NCBI GenBank assembly: GCA_036362985.1
Contig: JAYGXS010000004.1
Span: 14,305,379-14,369,378, forward strand
Direction: 5' to 3'
Origin: Ligula intestinalis
Lineage: Eukaryota; Platyhelminthes; Cestoda; Diphyllobothriidea; Diphyllobothriidae
DNA length: 64,000 nucleotides
Each line of letters opens with the position of its first letter. Position 1 is the stretch's first letter. The position numbers were made by a program, and so were the translations under genes. The notes beneath the pieces were generated by a model. That model saw only the letters and a list, made by a program, of their open reading frames with translations. It did not search any database and was not told the origin of the DNA. Positions 37,116 to 47,698 of the stretch are shown here, in pieces.

Positions 37116-37770
37116 ATAGGTACTCTGGCTCAAAGCCCTCGTCTTTATGCCATCCCTTCTTTCGTGCGCCTGTTCGACCAATCACGTTTAAGCCACTCTG
37201 TGTGTCTCTGGCTGCGTCCTCAGTCTTCTCGTCACCTGGTCTCCTGCCTGTCACCGTGTCGCCCTCTTGTGTGTTCGTCCCGTGGCCTTTTGTGACACCA
37301 TGACTGGTGCTCGGAACATTCACGTTGACCACGGCTGCAGCGGCGGCGGCGGCTGACCGCGTGGTAATGCCGCATACGCTGGTGTCAGGCCCCGTGTGTT
37401 CATTCCGTCACCTCCCGTGTTGTCTCGAGTGGTTTCCGGCATGCCCACGCTGACCGTAATATTGTCTACTCGCGTGTTAACCTCAACTGTGTCAGTGTTG
37501 TCCTCGTGAGCGCTTGGTCCTTCATCCTCCATCACGCCCGGACTTGTTCCCTGACCGCGTTGTCCGATATCGCGTCCATCCGCGGATAAGAAGGTCCTTA
37601 AAGCAACATAGGGGGCCGGTAAATTTATGTGACGGTTGACTGAACAGTCGGTCGACATCCAGGCCTTTTTAATCTGCCTTGACGTGTGATCATCACCTCG
37701 GTCCACAATTAAAACCACGTCAAAGTTGAATTCGTGCCCCATCGCTGCAGAATGAGTGGCTACCTCCGAC
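37099..37770 (-). pseudogene. PLE 3 endonuclease C-terminus and tail
   Basis: Minus strand from 37770: SEVATHSAAMGHEFNFDVV, IVDRGDDHTSRQIKKAWMST, NRHINLPAPYVALRTFL, then the Thr/Gly/Asp-rich tail, a frame change near 37325, and the terminal GFEPEYLFSEDG ending at TAG 37101-37099. It is the closest relative of PLE 2 and shows the uninterrupted reading across the site where PLE 2 lost a base. The YVGETGR core is absent because of truncation. Confidence 0.8.
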
Positions 37771-37803
37771 ATAAAGACGAGGGCTTTGAGCCAGAGTACC
37801 TAT

Positions 37804-37846
37804 TCTCTGAAGATGGGTAGACGAGACCACTACCCAAAACGTCAGG
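37804..37846 (+). ncRNA. Hammerhead copy with mutated GAAA, PLE 3 right end
   Basis: CTGAAGA (37807-37813) and perfect stem II as in the left end, but G12 of GAAA is A (37836), a position normally essential. Otherwise identical layout through CG-UC and AATAAA. Confidence 0.6.
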
Positions 37847-37974
37847 CTTATAATAAACCTCACCCGGTGAACGCTCCTCTTTCTTCTGATCTACCACCCG
37901 GAAATCGAATTTTCAGCACTATCAATACAGTAGATTATTACTATGCGCAAATATTCGGGGTCCAGATATCATAT

Positions 37975-38368
37975 CGTGTTCATCATCCCCGTAAGAGGAA
38001 AAAGAGGGGACAATTGTTGGGTCCAAATTCTTGCTGCTGACGTTTCGAAAACATGTTCATTCTCATCGTCAGAGCCTGGTGCCTCCTCTTTCGTCGGCCT
38101 TGAATCAGTGCGCCTCGCTGCAAGCCTAGTGTTGTATATATGTCCGATGTAAGTGCGTTCGTTCGGCCGTTGGCCGTTAATTGGCACCATCCTCTTAACT
38201 GCTATTGGTGCCACGTCAGCGTGCTCCTCATCCTCCCTCCCGGACATTGATACAACACCGAACTCCTGGCGAGATGCATTGATTCAAGGCCCGCGGAAGA
38301 GTAAGCACCACGTTCTGACGAGCACTTGCCCCCTCTTCTTCTTCCTATTCTGGGGATGATGAACGTGA
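37975..38368. mobile_element. Short inverted-end element with hammerhead
   Basis: Left end 37977-38017 (TTCATCATCCCCGTAAGAGG ... AGAGGGGACAA) is complementary to the right end at about 38325-38366 (TGCCCCCTCTTCTTCTTCC ... GGGGATGATGAA). A minus-strand hammerhead lies just inside the left end. A related tail is at 43604-43670. Interior non-coding. Probably another PLE-related non-autonomous insertion. Confidence 0.55.
38036..38076 (-). ncRNA. Hammerhead ribozyme candidate
   Basis: Minus strand: CTGACGA (38066-38072), stem II GAGAAT / TGTTTTC with G-U pairs, GAAA (38043-38046), CG-UC, AGC. All core bases are present; stem II is less stable than in PLE 2. Confidence 0.5.
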
Positions 38369-38724
38369 CAGTAGGTTGTATTTCTGGTGAAATGTGAAAA
38401 TCAAAACTTGAGTGATGAATTTATCACACATTTCAGGTTATTTATCTTGTTCATAGAATTGACTTGAGGCGCAAATTGTTGTTTACTATGAAAATAGTTC
38501 AGCTTAGCATACAACGTGCAAGTAGAGGCGAAATTGGGCCAAATCCAACGATTGTTGACATCCTACACTATTTAAAAATGTTGTAAAGGACTTTCTGTTT
38601 GTGCGTGTTGTACTATAAAAGAACAAAAATAAAGAGTAGAAACTTTTTTTTATTATAAACAGTACATTCACTATCTCATGAAATTGAGCGATTTTTACAA
38701 GTAACTCTCTCTTACTCAAACGCA
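38369..38724. other. No feature seen
   Basis: AT-rich spacer. Confidence 0.4.
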
Positions 38725-39035
38725 GCTCAAGCTGCGGCCCCCAAAGTCTTACAGCAATAAAGTTATGGTTATTCTTCTTAAAAGAGCACATTGTGATTTA
38801 TGAAGGAATATAAAGTTTTATAGAAATACCTGCTTTTTTAGCAAAGCGCAAAATTTCGAAAAAAAGGCAATCGGGCGTATTAGGTAAACTTCTTTTTTGC
38901 ATATTAAGGAAGCCTGTGCATGCAAAACCACCGAATAAATAAAGCAGCACAAGTAAAATTACGAAGGAAAATCATCCTTTTGTAAATCCTTGTAATCCTT
39001 TTTGTTGTAAAGTTTTCGAATACATATGCTTCCAT
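38725..39035 (+). repeat. AT-rich dispersed repeat, copy 2
   Basis: Partner of 18047-18340, same orientation. Both copies include AAGCAGCACAAGTA and end near ATATGCTTCCATA. Confidence 0.65.
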
Positions 39036-39459
39036 ATTGTGTGCAATAAAATATATGGTTGTTATCGATCAGCCCGAATTTCAAGTGTGTATTCTAACAC
39101 GTTTCCACGAGAACTGCTAGTTGTTTCCTTCGTTTATGCATTGCTTGAGTTACGTTGGACTAAGGTAACAACTTTTCGCTTGATATGTCCCATTGGAAGA
39201 TCATAGAAGTAATATATTTCTTAAGCTCACTTGTGGACGTGCCGGTCAGTGACTTATAAATTTAAATAGAATTGTCGTGAACAATTGTAAACGTACCATT
39301 TTTGTACACTAATAGCTATTGCCTTCCACCGTATTTCTTTGATTGATTGAAAAAATAGCCTTAGTTTTATTTTTGGCGTCGAATATCTGCGTTCTTTATT
39401 TTTTTTGAAGCTTAAGTCAAGATCAGAATGGGAAATTTTGGCCTGTTTATTGATTTCTC

Positions 39460-39773
39460 GGCAGGAGTTTCCTTGATCAAGCACGAATGTTCTTATTTAT
39501 ATTGACATGCCTACTCAATGAATTTCTGTTAGGGTTGGGGTAAGGGTTAGGGTACGATTAAGGGTGAGTCTTAGGGTTAGAGAAAGGGTTAGGGTGAGAG
39601 TTAGGGTTAGGGTAAGGGTTAGTTCTAAGGTTAGGGTAAGGGATAGGATAAGGCTTAAGGTGGGATAGTGATACGTATCTGAAAAGCCCTAAGTTTCTGT
39701 CTTACGAGAAGCGTGGGAGTAGGCATGTAAATATAACTAAGAACATTCGTGCGCTACCAAGGAAACTCCTGCC
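39460..39773. repeat. Telomere-like repeats enclosed by 57-bp inverted repeats
   Basis: The left arm (39460-39516, starting GGCAGGAGTTTCCTTG) and right arm (39717-39773, ending CAAGGAAACTCCTGCC) are inverted copies with only a few mismatches. Between them, about 39529-39662 is a degenerate array of TTAGGG-type words (AGGGTTAGGGT, GGTAAGGGTTAG). TTAGGG is the flatworm telomere repeat. No coding content. Confidence 0.85.
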
Positions 39774-40107
39774 AATTTCCCTAAACATAACGAACACATC
39801 TTTGGTTAAAAATGAAAGAACGAACTTTTCTATTTAAATCTGAACAGTTTTCAGTATATTTAGTTACTTCTAGGCTCACTTCTACAATAAAAAACAAGAG
39901 CACAATGGCAATAATATCAGCGGCAATTTTTAAGAAAACTGATTCGTATTGTCACGCGATAACGCACCCAAATGCATGTTATGGTAAGTGTCTTCGACTT
40001 TATACTGACTTTACAATCGATTTAGTTAATGTATACTAATAAAGCCCTCATATGCATTCCTTGCCAGCAATCCTTCAAATATACAAAATACAATTTTAGT
40101 GAGGTAT

Positions 40108-40747
40108 AGCTTGTAACAGCTTCAAATGTGTATATCTTAATTTTATGGCACAAAACTTGGCAGATTTGCAAAATAGAATTTTTACACTAACTTTGTTCTT
40201 TTTTTCCCAAAAATAATGCGCAATCTCATAATTAAACTAACCTCAATTTCATGAATGCAAAACAAAATTTTCCGTTTTTGGAACAGATATAATTAAAAAG
40301 TTCCTGCTCTTCATGAATGTCTTTTTATAGTGCAACATGCACACACAAGAAGTTCTTTTCCGCAGTGTTTAATAGCGTAGGAAATTTCTCAGACATCAAC
40401 CAACGCTGAGTTTCGCCCACTTTCGCCTCTATTTTCTCTCAGTATATTCAGCTGAACGGAATTTAATTTAGTAGACATCATTTTGCGCCTCAATTCAACC
40501 CAAAAAATTCAAAAGTTTGTTAAATCACCCAATCTCCAACCTTTCATCAGATATGTAATTTACTGTATGTTCACATAACATAAAATCTTGTTCGGCATTC
40601 ATGAAATTGAGGTAATTGCGCTTATGAGATAACGCATTATTGTCGGGAAAAGAATATAAGAGTCAGTTTAGAAAATTGTTTCTTGAAAATCTGCTAAACT
40701 TTGTGCCATAAACGTAAGCAATAAACATAAAAAGCTGTAATTTGTTT
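40108..40747. repeat. Large imperfect inverted repeat, arms about 145 bp
   Basis: The left arm (about 40108-40257) and right arm (about 40600-40747) are inverted copies: ATGGCACAAA-TT-GCAGATTT, AATAATGCG, ATCTCATAA and CCTCAATTTCATGAATGC appear on opposite strands. The spacer is about 340 bp, AT-rich and non-coding. Could be a foldback-type element; no target duplication was identified. Confidence 0.75.
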
Positions 40748-42774
40748 AACACCACCGAAAACAACGACCATAAACAAGCATATATAAAAACACCCGAGGC
40801 ATGCCATAAATTTTATCTGTAAAGCCCTAAGTAAAAGATGCTCAAAGATTTTCTATCTATAGAGCAGAATCAATGCATAGAAACATCTGAAACGAACGAG
40901 CACAAGATTTTAGTTTTCATAAAATCATCGTTGATTTTCAGCCAGACTGCCCTGCTTTTATCTGAAAACGGAGCCTAGAAGTAAACAAATGTACTGAAAA
41001 CTGCTCCACTATATATAGAAAAATGATTTCTTTCATTTTCAACAGAAGGTGCATTCCCAATTTTTGGGCAAGTAAAAAAACTGGTCGAAATATCTTATTT
41101 TTCTCCTGACTTCATCTTAAAAATGATGCATCACATAGATATTTCACACAGAAATATCTAATGAAAGCACCGTTTCAAGAGGGAACTTGTTTTTTAATTT
41201 TTAAATAATCCTAGGCGTATTCTTTCGTGACTTTAATGTGGATGTTCACTTTTCGCTGCAATTCATTAACATATTTGGGTGATTTTAAAATCATTTCCCA
41301 AGCAGAGACCTGCACAAGAAATAATGTTTTAAAAACGCATTATGCAGGTAAATGCTTCTAGAAGCTATCGCGTTTTGAAGTATTGGGTAAGCAGATAGAA
41401 CAAAATCGGTGTTAAGGCCGATCTAATAAAATTACTGAAATTCGTAAAGTTTTCAGGAGAATTTCAAGAACAATCTGAAGCTCGTCGCATTCGAACTCTC
41501 GAAATAATTACGAAGGAATTTGACGGAAGGAGATTTCTCTCAGCAGAGTAAGGTAACAATTTTAGGACTGGACTATATGCTACAAAGCCCACGCGGAATG
41601 CTGAGGGACCTAGTGAGTAGCGCAAGCTCTCGCAGCTATCTCAAACAGCGTTAGAATATCGGCAAAGCAGGTGTCCGGGCTTTTGCCAGTACTTTCATTG
41701 TGGTATCTACGGTAACACCAATATGGCGGCGTAAATAATGTTCTCAGGTTGCAAATAGTGCACTCGACAGTGTTCGCCTATCTCCCTCAATAAACTGAAC
41801 TATCTTGACTACGCGTCTGCTGGCTGTGATCCTACCGCACACGCACATGTCAGTGCATAAGATAACACCAAGGTCAGGTATGTGTGTGCGTGTGTTTGTG
41901 CACGATTATGGGTGTGGTTTTTCACTTGCTGTGCCTGGATCTGAGGCCCGTAGAGAGCGATTGCACTCATTTACATGTCGGAGGATTGAGAACAAAAGTG
42001 CTGTTTTTTAGACGGTGGTGGGACCAATACAGAGGTGAGCACTACACCGCACCACGCGCGGGTGTCAATCAACGGAACCCAGTGGTGCGAGTTATGCCTT
42101 CTTAGACAAGTTTTTCTCCCACTGGGGGGAAGGGATAGTGCACACGCATCCCAGTTGCATGCAGGGCGAGATAATACTGCGTATCAAGGCAGGACCGCAC
42201 AGTCTGGGATCAGACGTGGTGCGTAAGTGAGCCCACTTCCGGCACGAAACAAAAGTAGTCTGTGCTGACGTGCACTATCTCTCTCTCCGTCCGCAAGTGT
42301 GAAGCCTATCCTCTCGATTTCGTCTCACTGCTTAGCTATGGCGTCCTTTTACGCGCGCCAAGAGCTGTTAATGTCGCAGGTCAGGTGATAATTCCTGCGA
42401 TCGATAATTTTTCCTCCAAAAGCTTTTGCGCTTACCGCCTACGTAAACCCACACTCATTAACAGCCCTTCGGTTCACGCTGCCACAATAAATGTTGGCTG
42501 CGCCAGTTACTCAACCTTTAACTTTAAGTTTTAGATTAAACTTTGAAGGCTAGTTACTTTAGCCTCGAAAGTTCCTCAACAATTTCTAACTCAGTATATT
42601 TTTAATCAACAAATGAAGCCACAAATTTAATATGAATGTGTACGCCCAGTACAGTATTCAATAATTACGTAAACCAGTTCCTTTCGACCAGCGTGCAATA
42701 TGTATAGCTGCAGAAATTAAAAAGGGGGATCATCCCGCCAGTTTTGCTGTAGAGACGCATAATCGGTAAGGAGA
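40748..42774. other. No gene recognised
   Basis: AT-rich to about 41700, then mixed sequence; only short, unsupported frames. Confidence 0.4.
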
Positions 42775-43110
42775 AGGGTGACTGGAGTGGCAATTTCTGG
42801 TTCATCAGCCCTCACCAACCAAGCAAACCAAACCCTTGGGAGTTCAGCACTCGAGGTTCGAATCTGCGACCAGTTGATCAGAAGCCTAATATTCTAACCA
42901 CTGAGGCATTAGCTCGATGTCCTATCAGTGGTAGTGGGCATTTACAGATCATTTGGCGAGCTATATTCGTCCTGTTGTGCCTTGGGATTAGAGCATTGGA
43001 CTTCTAGGAAACAGTTCGCAGGTTCAACGATTGGATGCCGCTACAGCTGAGGTTGGGTATGGCCGATTGATGACGAGTTATGGACCAAAATAACCATTTA
43101 TTTTCCCATT
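42775..43110. repeat. Two SINE relics in opposite orientation
   Basis: 42775-42925 on the minus strand shows a SINE core and head (B-box-like GAGGTTCGAATC lies on the plus strand at 42852-42863, with the surrounding order inverted). 42970-43110 on the plus strand has GATTAGAGCATTGGACTTCT, CAGGTTCAACGATT and GGGTATGGCCGATTGATGACG. The ribozyme cores are decayed. Confidence 0.5.
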
Positions 43111-43603
43111 GTATTTTTAAGTAACGTGCTACTGTCTGTAAAACTAGCCACTGTGTGGCTGATAGTGGAACTTGAGAGAGATTTCCAAGCCACAACGGAG
43201 CGGTACACTAAAAATATGCCTGTGTATTGTGAACCCAGACCTCTTGATTCCGTTATGTGTAGGAAAAAAGCCCAAGCAAGCATGTTTTCAAAAATGACGC
43301 ACGTTTGGCAGTTCGCAATTACCGACCAAGACGAGAGAGATTGGAGTGCTCACTTAATTATCGCTGGAATCCACACTGTGGTTTTTGAACATTAAGGCAA
43401 AACATTCAGCCAATCAACCGCAGGTTAATCACACTGCTAAACATGATTGGAGGTCATAATTGATATGGGGGCAAATGACTGCTAGCGACAAGTAGGTAGA
43501 AACTGCACAAACTCAAAGCTGGTCTGGTTAGCAATAGCAATAGCTATTTCATGCAATGTACAATCCTGCGAGTCCTGCAAACAACTTTTATGACGAAATT
43601 TAA

Positions 43604-43670
43604 CGTCAGCCTGAATATACTTTGGTCTCAGAAATCGTCTCCTCTTCTTCCTCATCCGGGGATGATGTAA
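43604..43670 (+). mobile_element. PLE-type tail scrap
   Basis: AACGTCAGCCTGAATATACTT ... CTCCTCTTCTTCCTCATCC-GGGGATGATG matches the outer end of the 37975 element. Confidence 0.45.
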
Positions 43671-45212
43671 GGAATATTTAACTTGGTAGTTGAGCGTATA
43701 CCTGGACAAGTTATTTGAATTAACTGAGTGGATTTAATGATAAGAAGGGCTTTGGTTTGGAAAACTGCCCTCTTAGTTAAAGTTATTGGGGGAGATAGGC
43801 ATTCGTTTTGGCTATGTCATGAGTAAGTTTAGATTAAAGAAATTTCCTATGCTGTAAGGAAAGACAGAACCAAACTTTCTTCTAATCCACATTGTGATGC
43901 GGAAGAATTCCATAATTTGTAAAAATAGGTGAATTAATATTCCCTTCCAGAACTGGAAAATTTTGTGCAAAGTTGATCTAATGGAAGTGAAGCGAAGTTT
44001 AAAGAATCGCATTTATTTTTAGAAAAAAGCAGTCTAGAAGTTTTAAAAATTATATTTAGCTATTCTGTTAAGTTTTTTTACAAAAAATGCAGTAACAAAA
44101 ACGTTTTTGGTAGAACATTTTCTTTTACCGCACAGCCGGCCTTGCACGTAAGCAAAGTGTCCATATGTTACCGCAAAGACAACCTCTAGAAGGCCTTACT
44201 GAATGTAAGTCATGTAGAAATATAGTTTTTTGTAAACAATACGTCCCGCACAAGCGTTATTTAGAAACGGACCAAACAGAAGTATAATAATTATTTGAAA
44301 AAATGGTCATATGTGTGGTCTGTTTTTTTGCATTCACATGCTTATTACGGATATTGGAATTAATCGCCTTAAGCGGAAAATAATCCGTTATAAAGAGCAA
44401 AGTACGTTCTTTCATTTCCAGTCAAAATAAATCGTTTTTCTTTAGGTGAAGTAAAGAAATTGTTAAAAGTCTCCAATTTACTGTGACATAACATTGGAAA
44501 AACTTAATAAACGCAGAAATTCGTCAGCTAAATATCCAATAAAAACACTCTTGACAGAGGTAGCCTATTATGGAAACTTTATTTATCAATCGTAGGAAAA
44601 ACAATATGCGTGGTATCTAGCAGACATTTTGTATGCTCGACAATTTGTTTTGCGGTTTTGAAGCATTTTCAAATTTGACCTACGTGGCCATTTGCTTAAG
44701 AAATAGTATCCAAAAGCTCGTTTATTCGGTAAATGCTGCGTAGTTATATCTTATTTATCAATGTATCAATGAAGACCCCCATACGAACGAAATCATGAGA
44801 GACTTTATTCCAAGAAATTCAATAACTAGTTATCCACTAATTACCATGTATACAAAATATTTTGACGAAAGAGAAGTTCTTTTTTATAAAGAAAGTGGTT
44901 GCTGTAAGTTTTATATTTAACAAAATATGTAATTTTATTGTTCTAATTTATAGCTATTTTTGACGTCTCCTCAACCTGGGAATTAGCGAGAAAATTTTAT
45001 TTTTCTTAACAAACACTTAGTTCTTCTTATAGTTCTTTTAATTACTTAATATGCCTAATGCTGCTTATTATTATTTATGAGTTTTCGTAAATGCGTTCTC
45101 GTAGGTATGGGAGAAATAATCAAACAGTTGCAAACTTAGGCAAGTTGCTTGCAAGACTCGCAATACTGTATCTAGTTTCTGTCGATAGTCCATTCTCTGG
45201 TGCAGAGGTGGT
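43671..45212. other. AT-rich, no gene
   Basis: Words such as CTAAATATCCAATAAAAACACTC near 44528 resemble 41150-41180, suggesting another old diverged repeat. Confidence 0.35.
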
Positions 45213-45540
45213 CACCGATCGGTTACGAGACTCACTCGTTCCGTTCTGCCTTGGGGTTTGCTCTCTAACCCCGTCAATAGCCGCACTGTTGGGCACAGTG
45301 GGACGACTGAATCCCATATCCGATCGAGGAGCGCCTTTGCCCAGTGTAAATATCTTCCGATCTAAACCGGCAAGAGCATGAGCCCATGACTCAATAGATA
45401 GAGTGTTGTAGTTCTAATCTTCAGGTCACGAGTTCGGGCATCGGGTGGCGTAATAGTTGGGGTTGGGTGTGTCTGGCTGATGACAACTAATAGGCCCGAA
45501 ACGGCAATTCCAGCCTCCCTTTGCTTTGTCGCGATTGTAC
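45213..45540. repeat. SINE tail (reverse) followed by complete SINE head and ribozyme (+)
   Basis: 45213-45330 is the SINE tail in reverse (GTCACCGATCGGTTACGAGA, ACTCACTCGTTCCG). 45374-45540 is a forward unit: A-box-like TGACTCAATAGATAGAGTG, B-box-like CACGAGTTCGGGCATC, GGGTTGGGTGTG leader, ribozyme core and CCTCCCTTTGCTTTGTCG. Confidence 0.65.
45473..45513 (+). ncRNA. Hammerhead candidate in SINE
   Basis: Stem I CTGG (45473-45476) with CCAG (45510-45513), CTGATGA (45477-45483), GAAA (45498-45501). Stem II (AACT-AATA-GGCC) no longer pairs well. Core bases intact. Confidence 0.5.
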
Positions 45541-45657
45541 TTCTGTGATTCGTTTTGTATGGCATGCTGCTATGCTACCATTCGGGTCTATGCAGTATAC
45601 GATGATAGTGGTTTGAAGAAAAAGATATTCCTTGGGATGCAAAGGTAACTTTAATCG

Positions 45658-45698
45658 GTGAATTTTCGAGACTGGTTCTCCAGCTCGTCTTCAGACTA
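45658..45698 (-). ncRNA. Hammerhead ribozyme candidate with AU stem III
   Basis: Minus strand: CTGAAGA (45688-45694), stem II GAG-CTGG-AGAA-CCAG-T-CTC (seven pairs with one bulge), GAAA (45664-45667), AT-TC (45660-45663), AC. An intact core with a stable stem II. Same stem III class as the arms of the 12.47 kb element, and a shared CTTTTTCTTC-like tail follows. Confidence 0.6.
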
Positions 45699-46236
45699 AC
45701 AAGAAAGGTGCAAAGGTCAAATAAAATTTGAAAAATGCCGAAAAAAATCAATAGTTCTGTGGTGTGAGACCTGATTGGTGGTGTGGGCCTGTTTTGTGTG
45801 GTCCCCGTCCCTTTCACTGTTCTTTAAGGTTTTCATAGATACCCTCTAACTCTTTGTGATGTTTTATGCATGAATGTGTCAAATCACTTTCTTCATCCTA
45901 AGCCACTGCAGGCGTAGCCTGCCCTCCCAGCTACTGAGGGCAAACATTAACTATTATCGACTGTAGTTTTGAAACCATCGCCGCTAAATATCTTGAGGGC
46001 TAAGTTAGCCTCATTAGCAACAAGCCAAGTCCTGCAGTGAGAACGATCAAGGTACCTCAGTCCGATTATTCTTATAGGCGACGATCTAGTATGTAAGCCC
46101 TTAGTTTTAGCTACCATGACATGCCAGCTTATTTTATTTCAGTAGGTATTGCCAATTCAAGCAAGCATGCGAGACCGAGGAAGTAATTGATAAGAAGAAG
46201 ACGACAACTCGATCGCTGGTATAATACATTTATTCG

Positions 46237-46276
46237 CCTGACGTTTCGAGATCCGTCGCGGATTCGTCATCAGAGA
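46237..46276 (-). ncRNA. Hammerhead candidate, left end
   Basis: CTGATGA (46267-46273), hairpin ATCCG-CGA-CGGAT with mismatched base, GAAA (46244-46247), CG-UC, AGGCG, AATAAA. Core intact. Confidence 0.55.
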
Positions 46277-46771
46277 CGATGACGTTCTTCACAATCTTCT
46301 CCCGTGCGACCCTTATGATAATGATGAAAAACGCGACGGGCTCCTCCCTACATGGTTCAAACACTCTCAGCACAGGCCATCCGATTTGGATATGCTCTCC
46401 CCCCCCCCAGGGGCGACAGTTTTTCTCCTTTAAATCTCTCAAGTGGCATTCAAACCCCTAGAATTTCCGAACAATGCCTCAGGAGTTTTTCACTGTGAGC
46501 CCTTTTTTACCCAGTTCCTTTTACTGGCACCGTCATTCTTTTTACATGCTCTGCTGAACCAATGCATTGCATAACTGTTCTGTACCAATAGGGAGTTCAA
46601 AGGTGCTTACCTACATTTCCCTTAGTAAAACCTGACCTGGCCTGACATAATCAGAGAGCAGTAGCAGATATGGGTAGCATATGCACAGGCGTTTTCTGCA
46701 AATGACACTTCTATTAAAAGTTATTAGTCATTCACCACCAGACGAGTTTCTGTTACTGTTGCCTACTCATG

Positions 46772-46812
46772 TCTGTGACGATGAATCCGCGACGGATGAT
46801 GAAACGTCAGGC
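46772..46812 (+). ncRNA. Hammerhead-like core, right end
   Basis: GTGACGA (46775-46781; first C lost), the same ATCCG-CGA-CGGAT hairpin, GAAA (46801-46804), CG-UC, AGGCG, AATAAA. Confidence 0.45.
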
Positions 46813-46977
46813 GAATAAACATATTGTCCCACCGATTGAGTCTTCTGCTCAATTCACCAGCATGTCAACATGTGCATTTTATCAAATAGATTAATTGCCA
46901 ATAGTAGCGAATATTCGAGTCCCAGGAAGCAGTTCAGAAGACGAAGATGCGATCACTGGAACAAGAGTTTTATTTGC

Positions 46978-47016
46978 CTGACGTTTCGGATTCCGTCGGG
47001 AATCCTTAGTCATAGG
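46978..47016 (-). ncRNA. Hammerhead relic with perfect stem II
   Basis: Stem II GGATTCC / GGAATCC (46988-46994 / 46999-47005), seven perfect pairs; GAAA (46984-46987); CG-UC; AGGC. The CTGANGA box is damaged (reads ATGACTA). Confidence 0.5.
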
Positions 47017-47080
47017 TAATCGTAAACAAGTCTGAGACATGCGCAGATAAGGGGTGATACATGCACAGATCGCACGGTAT

Positions 47081-47698
47081 TTATAGTTCACAGCGGTCAC
47101 CCGCATGCGTACTATAATTGTCAGTTCTTGTAGTCACCGCTTGAGGTCTTAATTGGTGCGGTGATGGGTCATTAATTGCCACAGCGTTCTTGTCCGCGTC
47201 GGATGCGGGTTTGGTAATTGCGCGACAACTATGCCCGCTGTCGTCGGAGTTTTTGTTGCACCCAGTCCTTCCCACGTGACTGATTCTCGTGCTCAGGAAA
47301 TGTCTCAGTACACCGTAGGGGAACGCCAAATCGTTGCGCTTGTTGATGGACTGGGGGCCTGAAAACCATGACTCGAGCAGCTCGCGGCTCACGTGGTTGT
47401 CCCCTCTTGCGAGGATTTCGGCCTCGGCAAACTTGAAAATATGGTCGGGTCCCGTTGAGTGAGCTGCAACCTGGGAGTTGGCGTCTTTCTTCCTCACCGC
47501 CGCTGCATGCTCGGCCATTCGCGTCCGGAGTAATCTCCCAGTTTCTCCGACATAGTTGCTTTGTCCATAACTACACCAGATTCGGTAAACGACTCCAGCC
47601 GTTTCCTGCCGTGGCAGTGGGTCTTTCGGCCTCATGACGTGCCTATCGGCGCAATCAAGTAAAAGTTTGCTCATTTTGATACAACGCATCTCCAACAA
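47081..47698 (-). pseudogene. PLE GIY-YIG endonuclease, open frame of 205 codons
   Basis: Order: CADRHVMRPKDPLPRQETAG linker, VVYRIWCSYGQSNYVGETGR (GIY-like Tyr, YVG), LLRTRMAEH (catalytic Arg and Glu positions), SQVAAHSTGPDHIFKFAEAE, ILARGDNHVSRELLESWFSG, NKRNDLAFPYGVLRHFL, then a variable tail to TAA. Every motif residue of the nuclease is present, but RT is missing, so it is a fragment, not a working element. In PLEs this domain nicks target DNA. Confidence 0.8.

Larger units (their letters stand above)
37020..37937 (-). mobile_element. Penelope-like element 3, inverted-end insertion with 13-bp target duplication
   Basis: Flanked by identical 13-mers ATACAGTAGATTA (37020-37032 and 37925-37937). 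Inside, 37033-37769 is a minus-strand PLE 3' part and 37770-37924 is a plus-strand copy of the same family's 3' tail, joined head to head at about 37770. Both outer ends carry a hammerhead region and the CCGGTGAACGCTCCTCTTTC tail. The exact 13-mers support a single insertion of the whole composite. Confidence 0.8.
46195..46845. mobile_element. Non-autonomous element with inverted hammerhead-bearing ends
   Basis: Left end 46200-46285 and right end 46760-46845 are inverted copies (TTTATTCGCCTGACGTTTC, ATCCGTCGCGGATT shared). Each has a hammerhead core pointing outward and an AATAAA just beyond it. The interior of about 470 bp has no recognisable protein. Same design as 12.47-13.3 kb but a different sequence. 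Confidence 0.7.
46900..47698 (-). mobile_element. PLE 3' half with complete endonuclease domain, minus strand
   Basis: The coding region is 47698-47081 on the minus strand. The tail has a hammerhead at 46978-47016, AAATAAAA, TTCCAGTGATCGCATCTTCG and a CTGGGACTCGAATATTCG end. 5'-truncated: it begins in the linker. Confidence 0.8.

Noticed and set aside
39529..39662. True chromosome end
   Set aside because: The TTAGGG-like words are degenerate and unique sequence continues on both sides, so it is interstitial.
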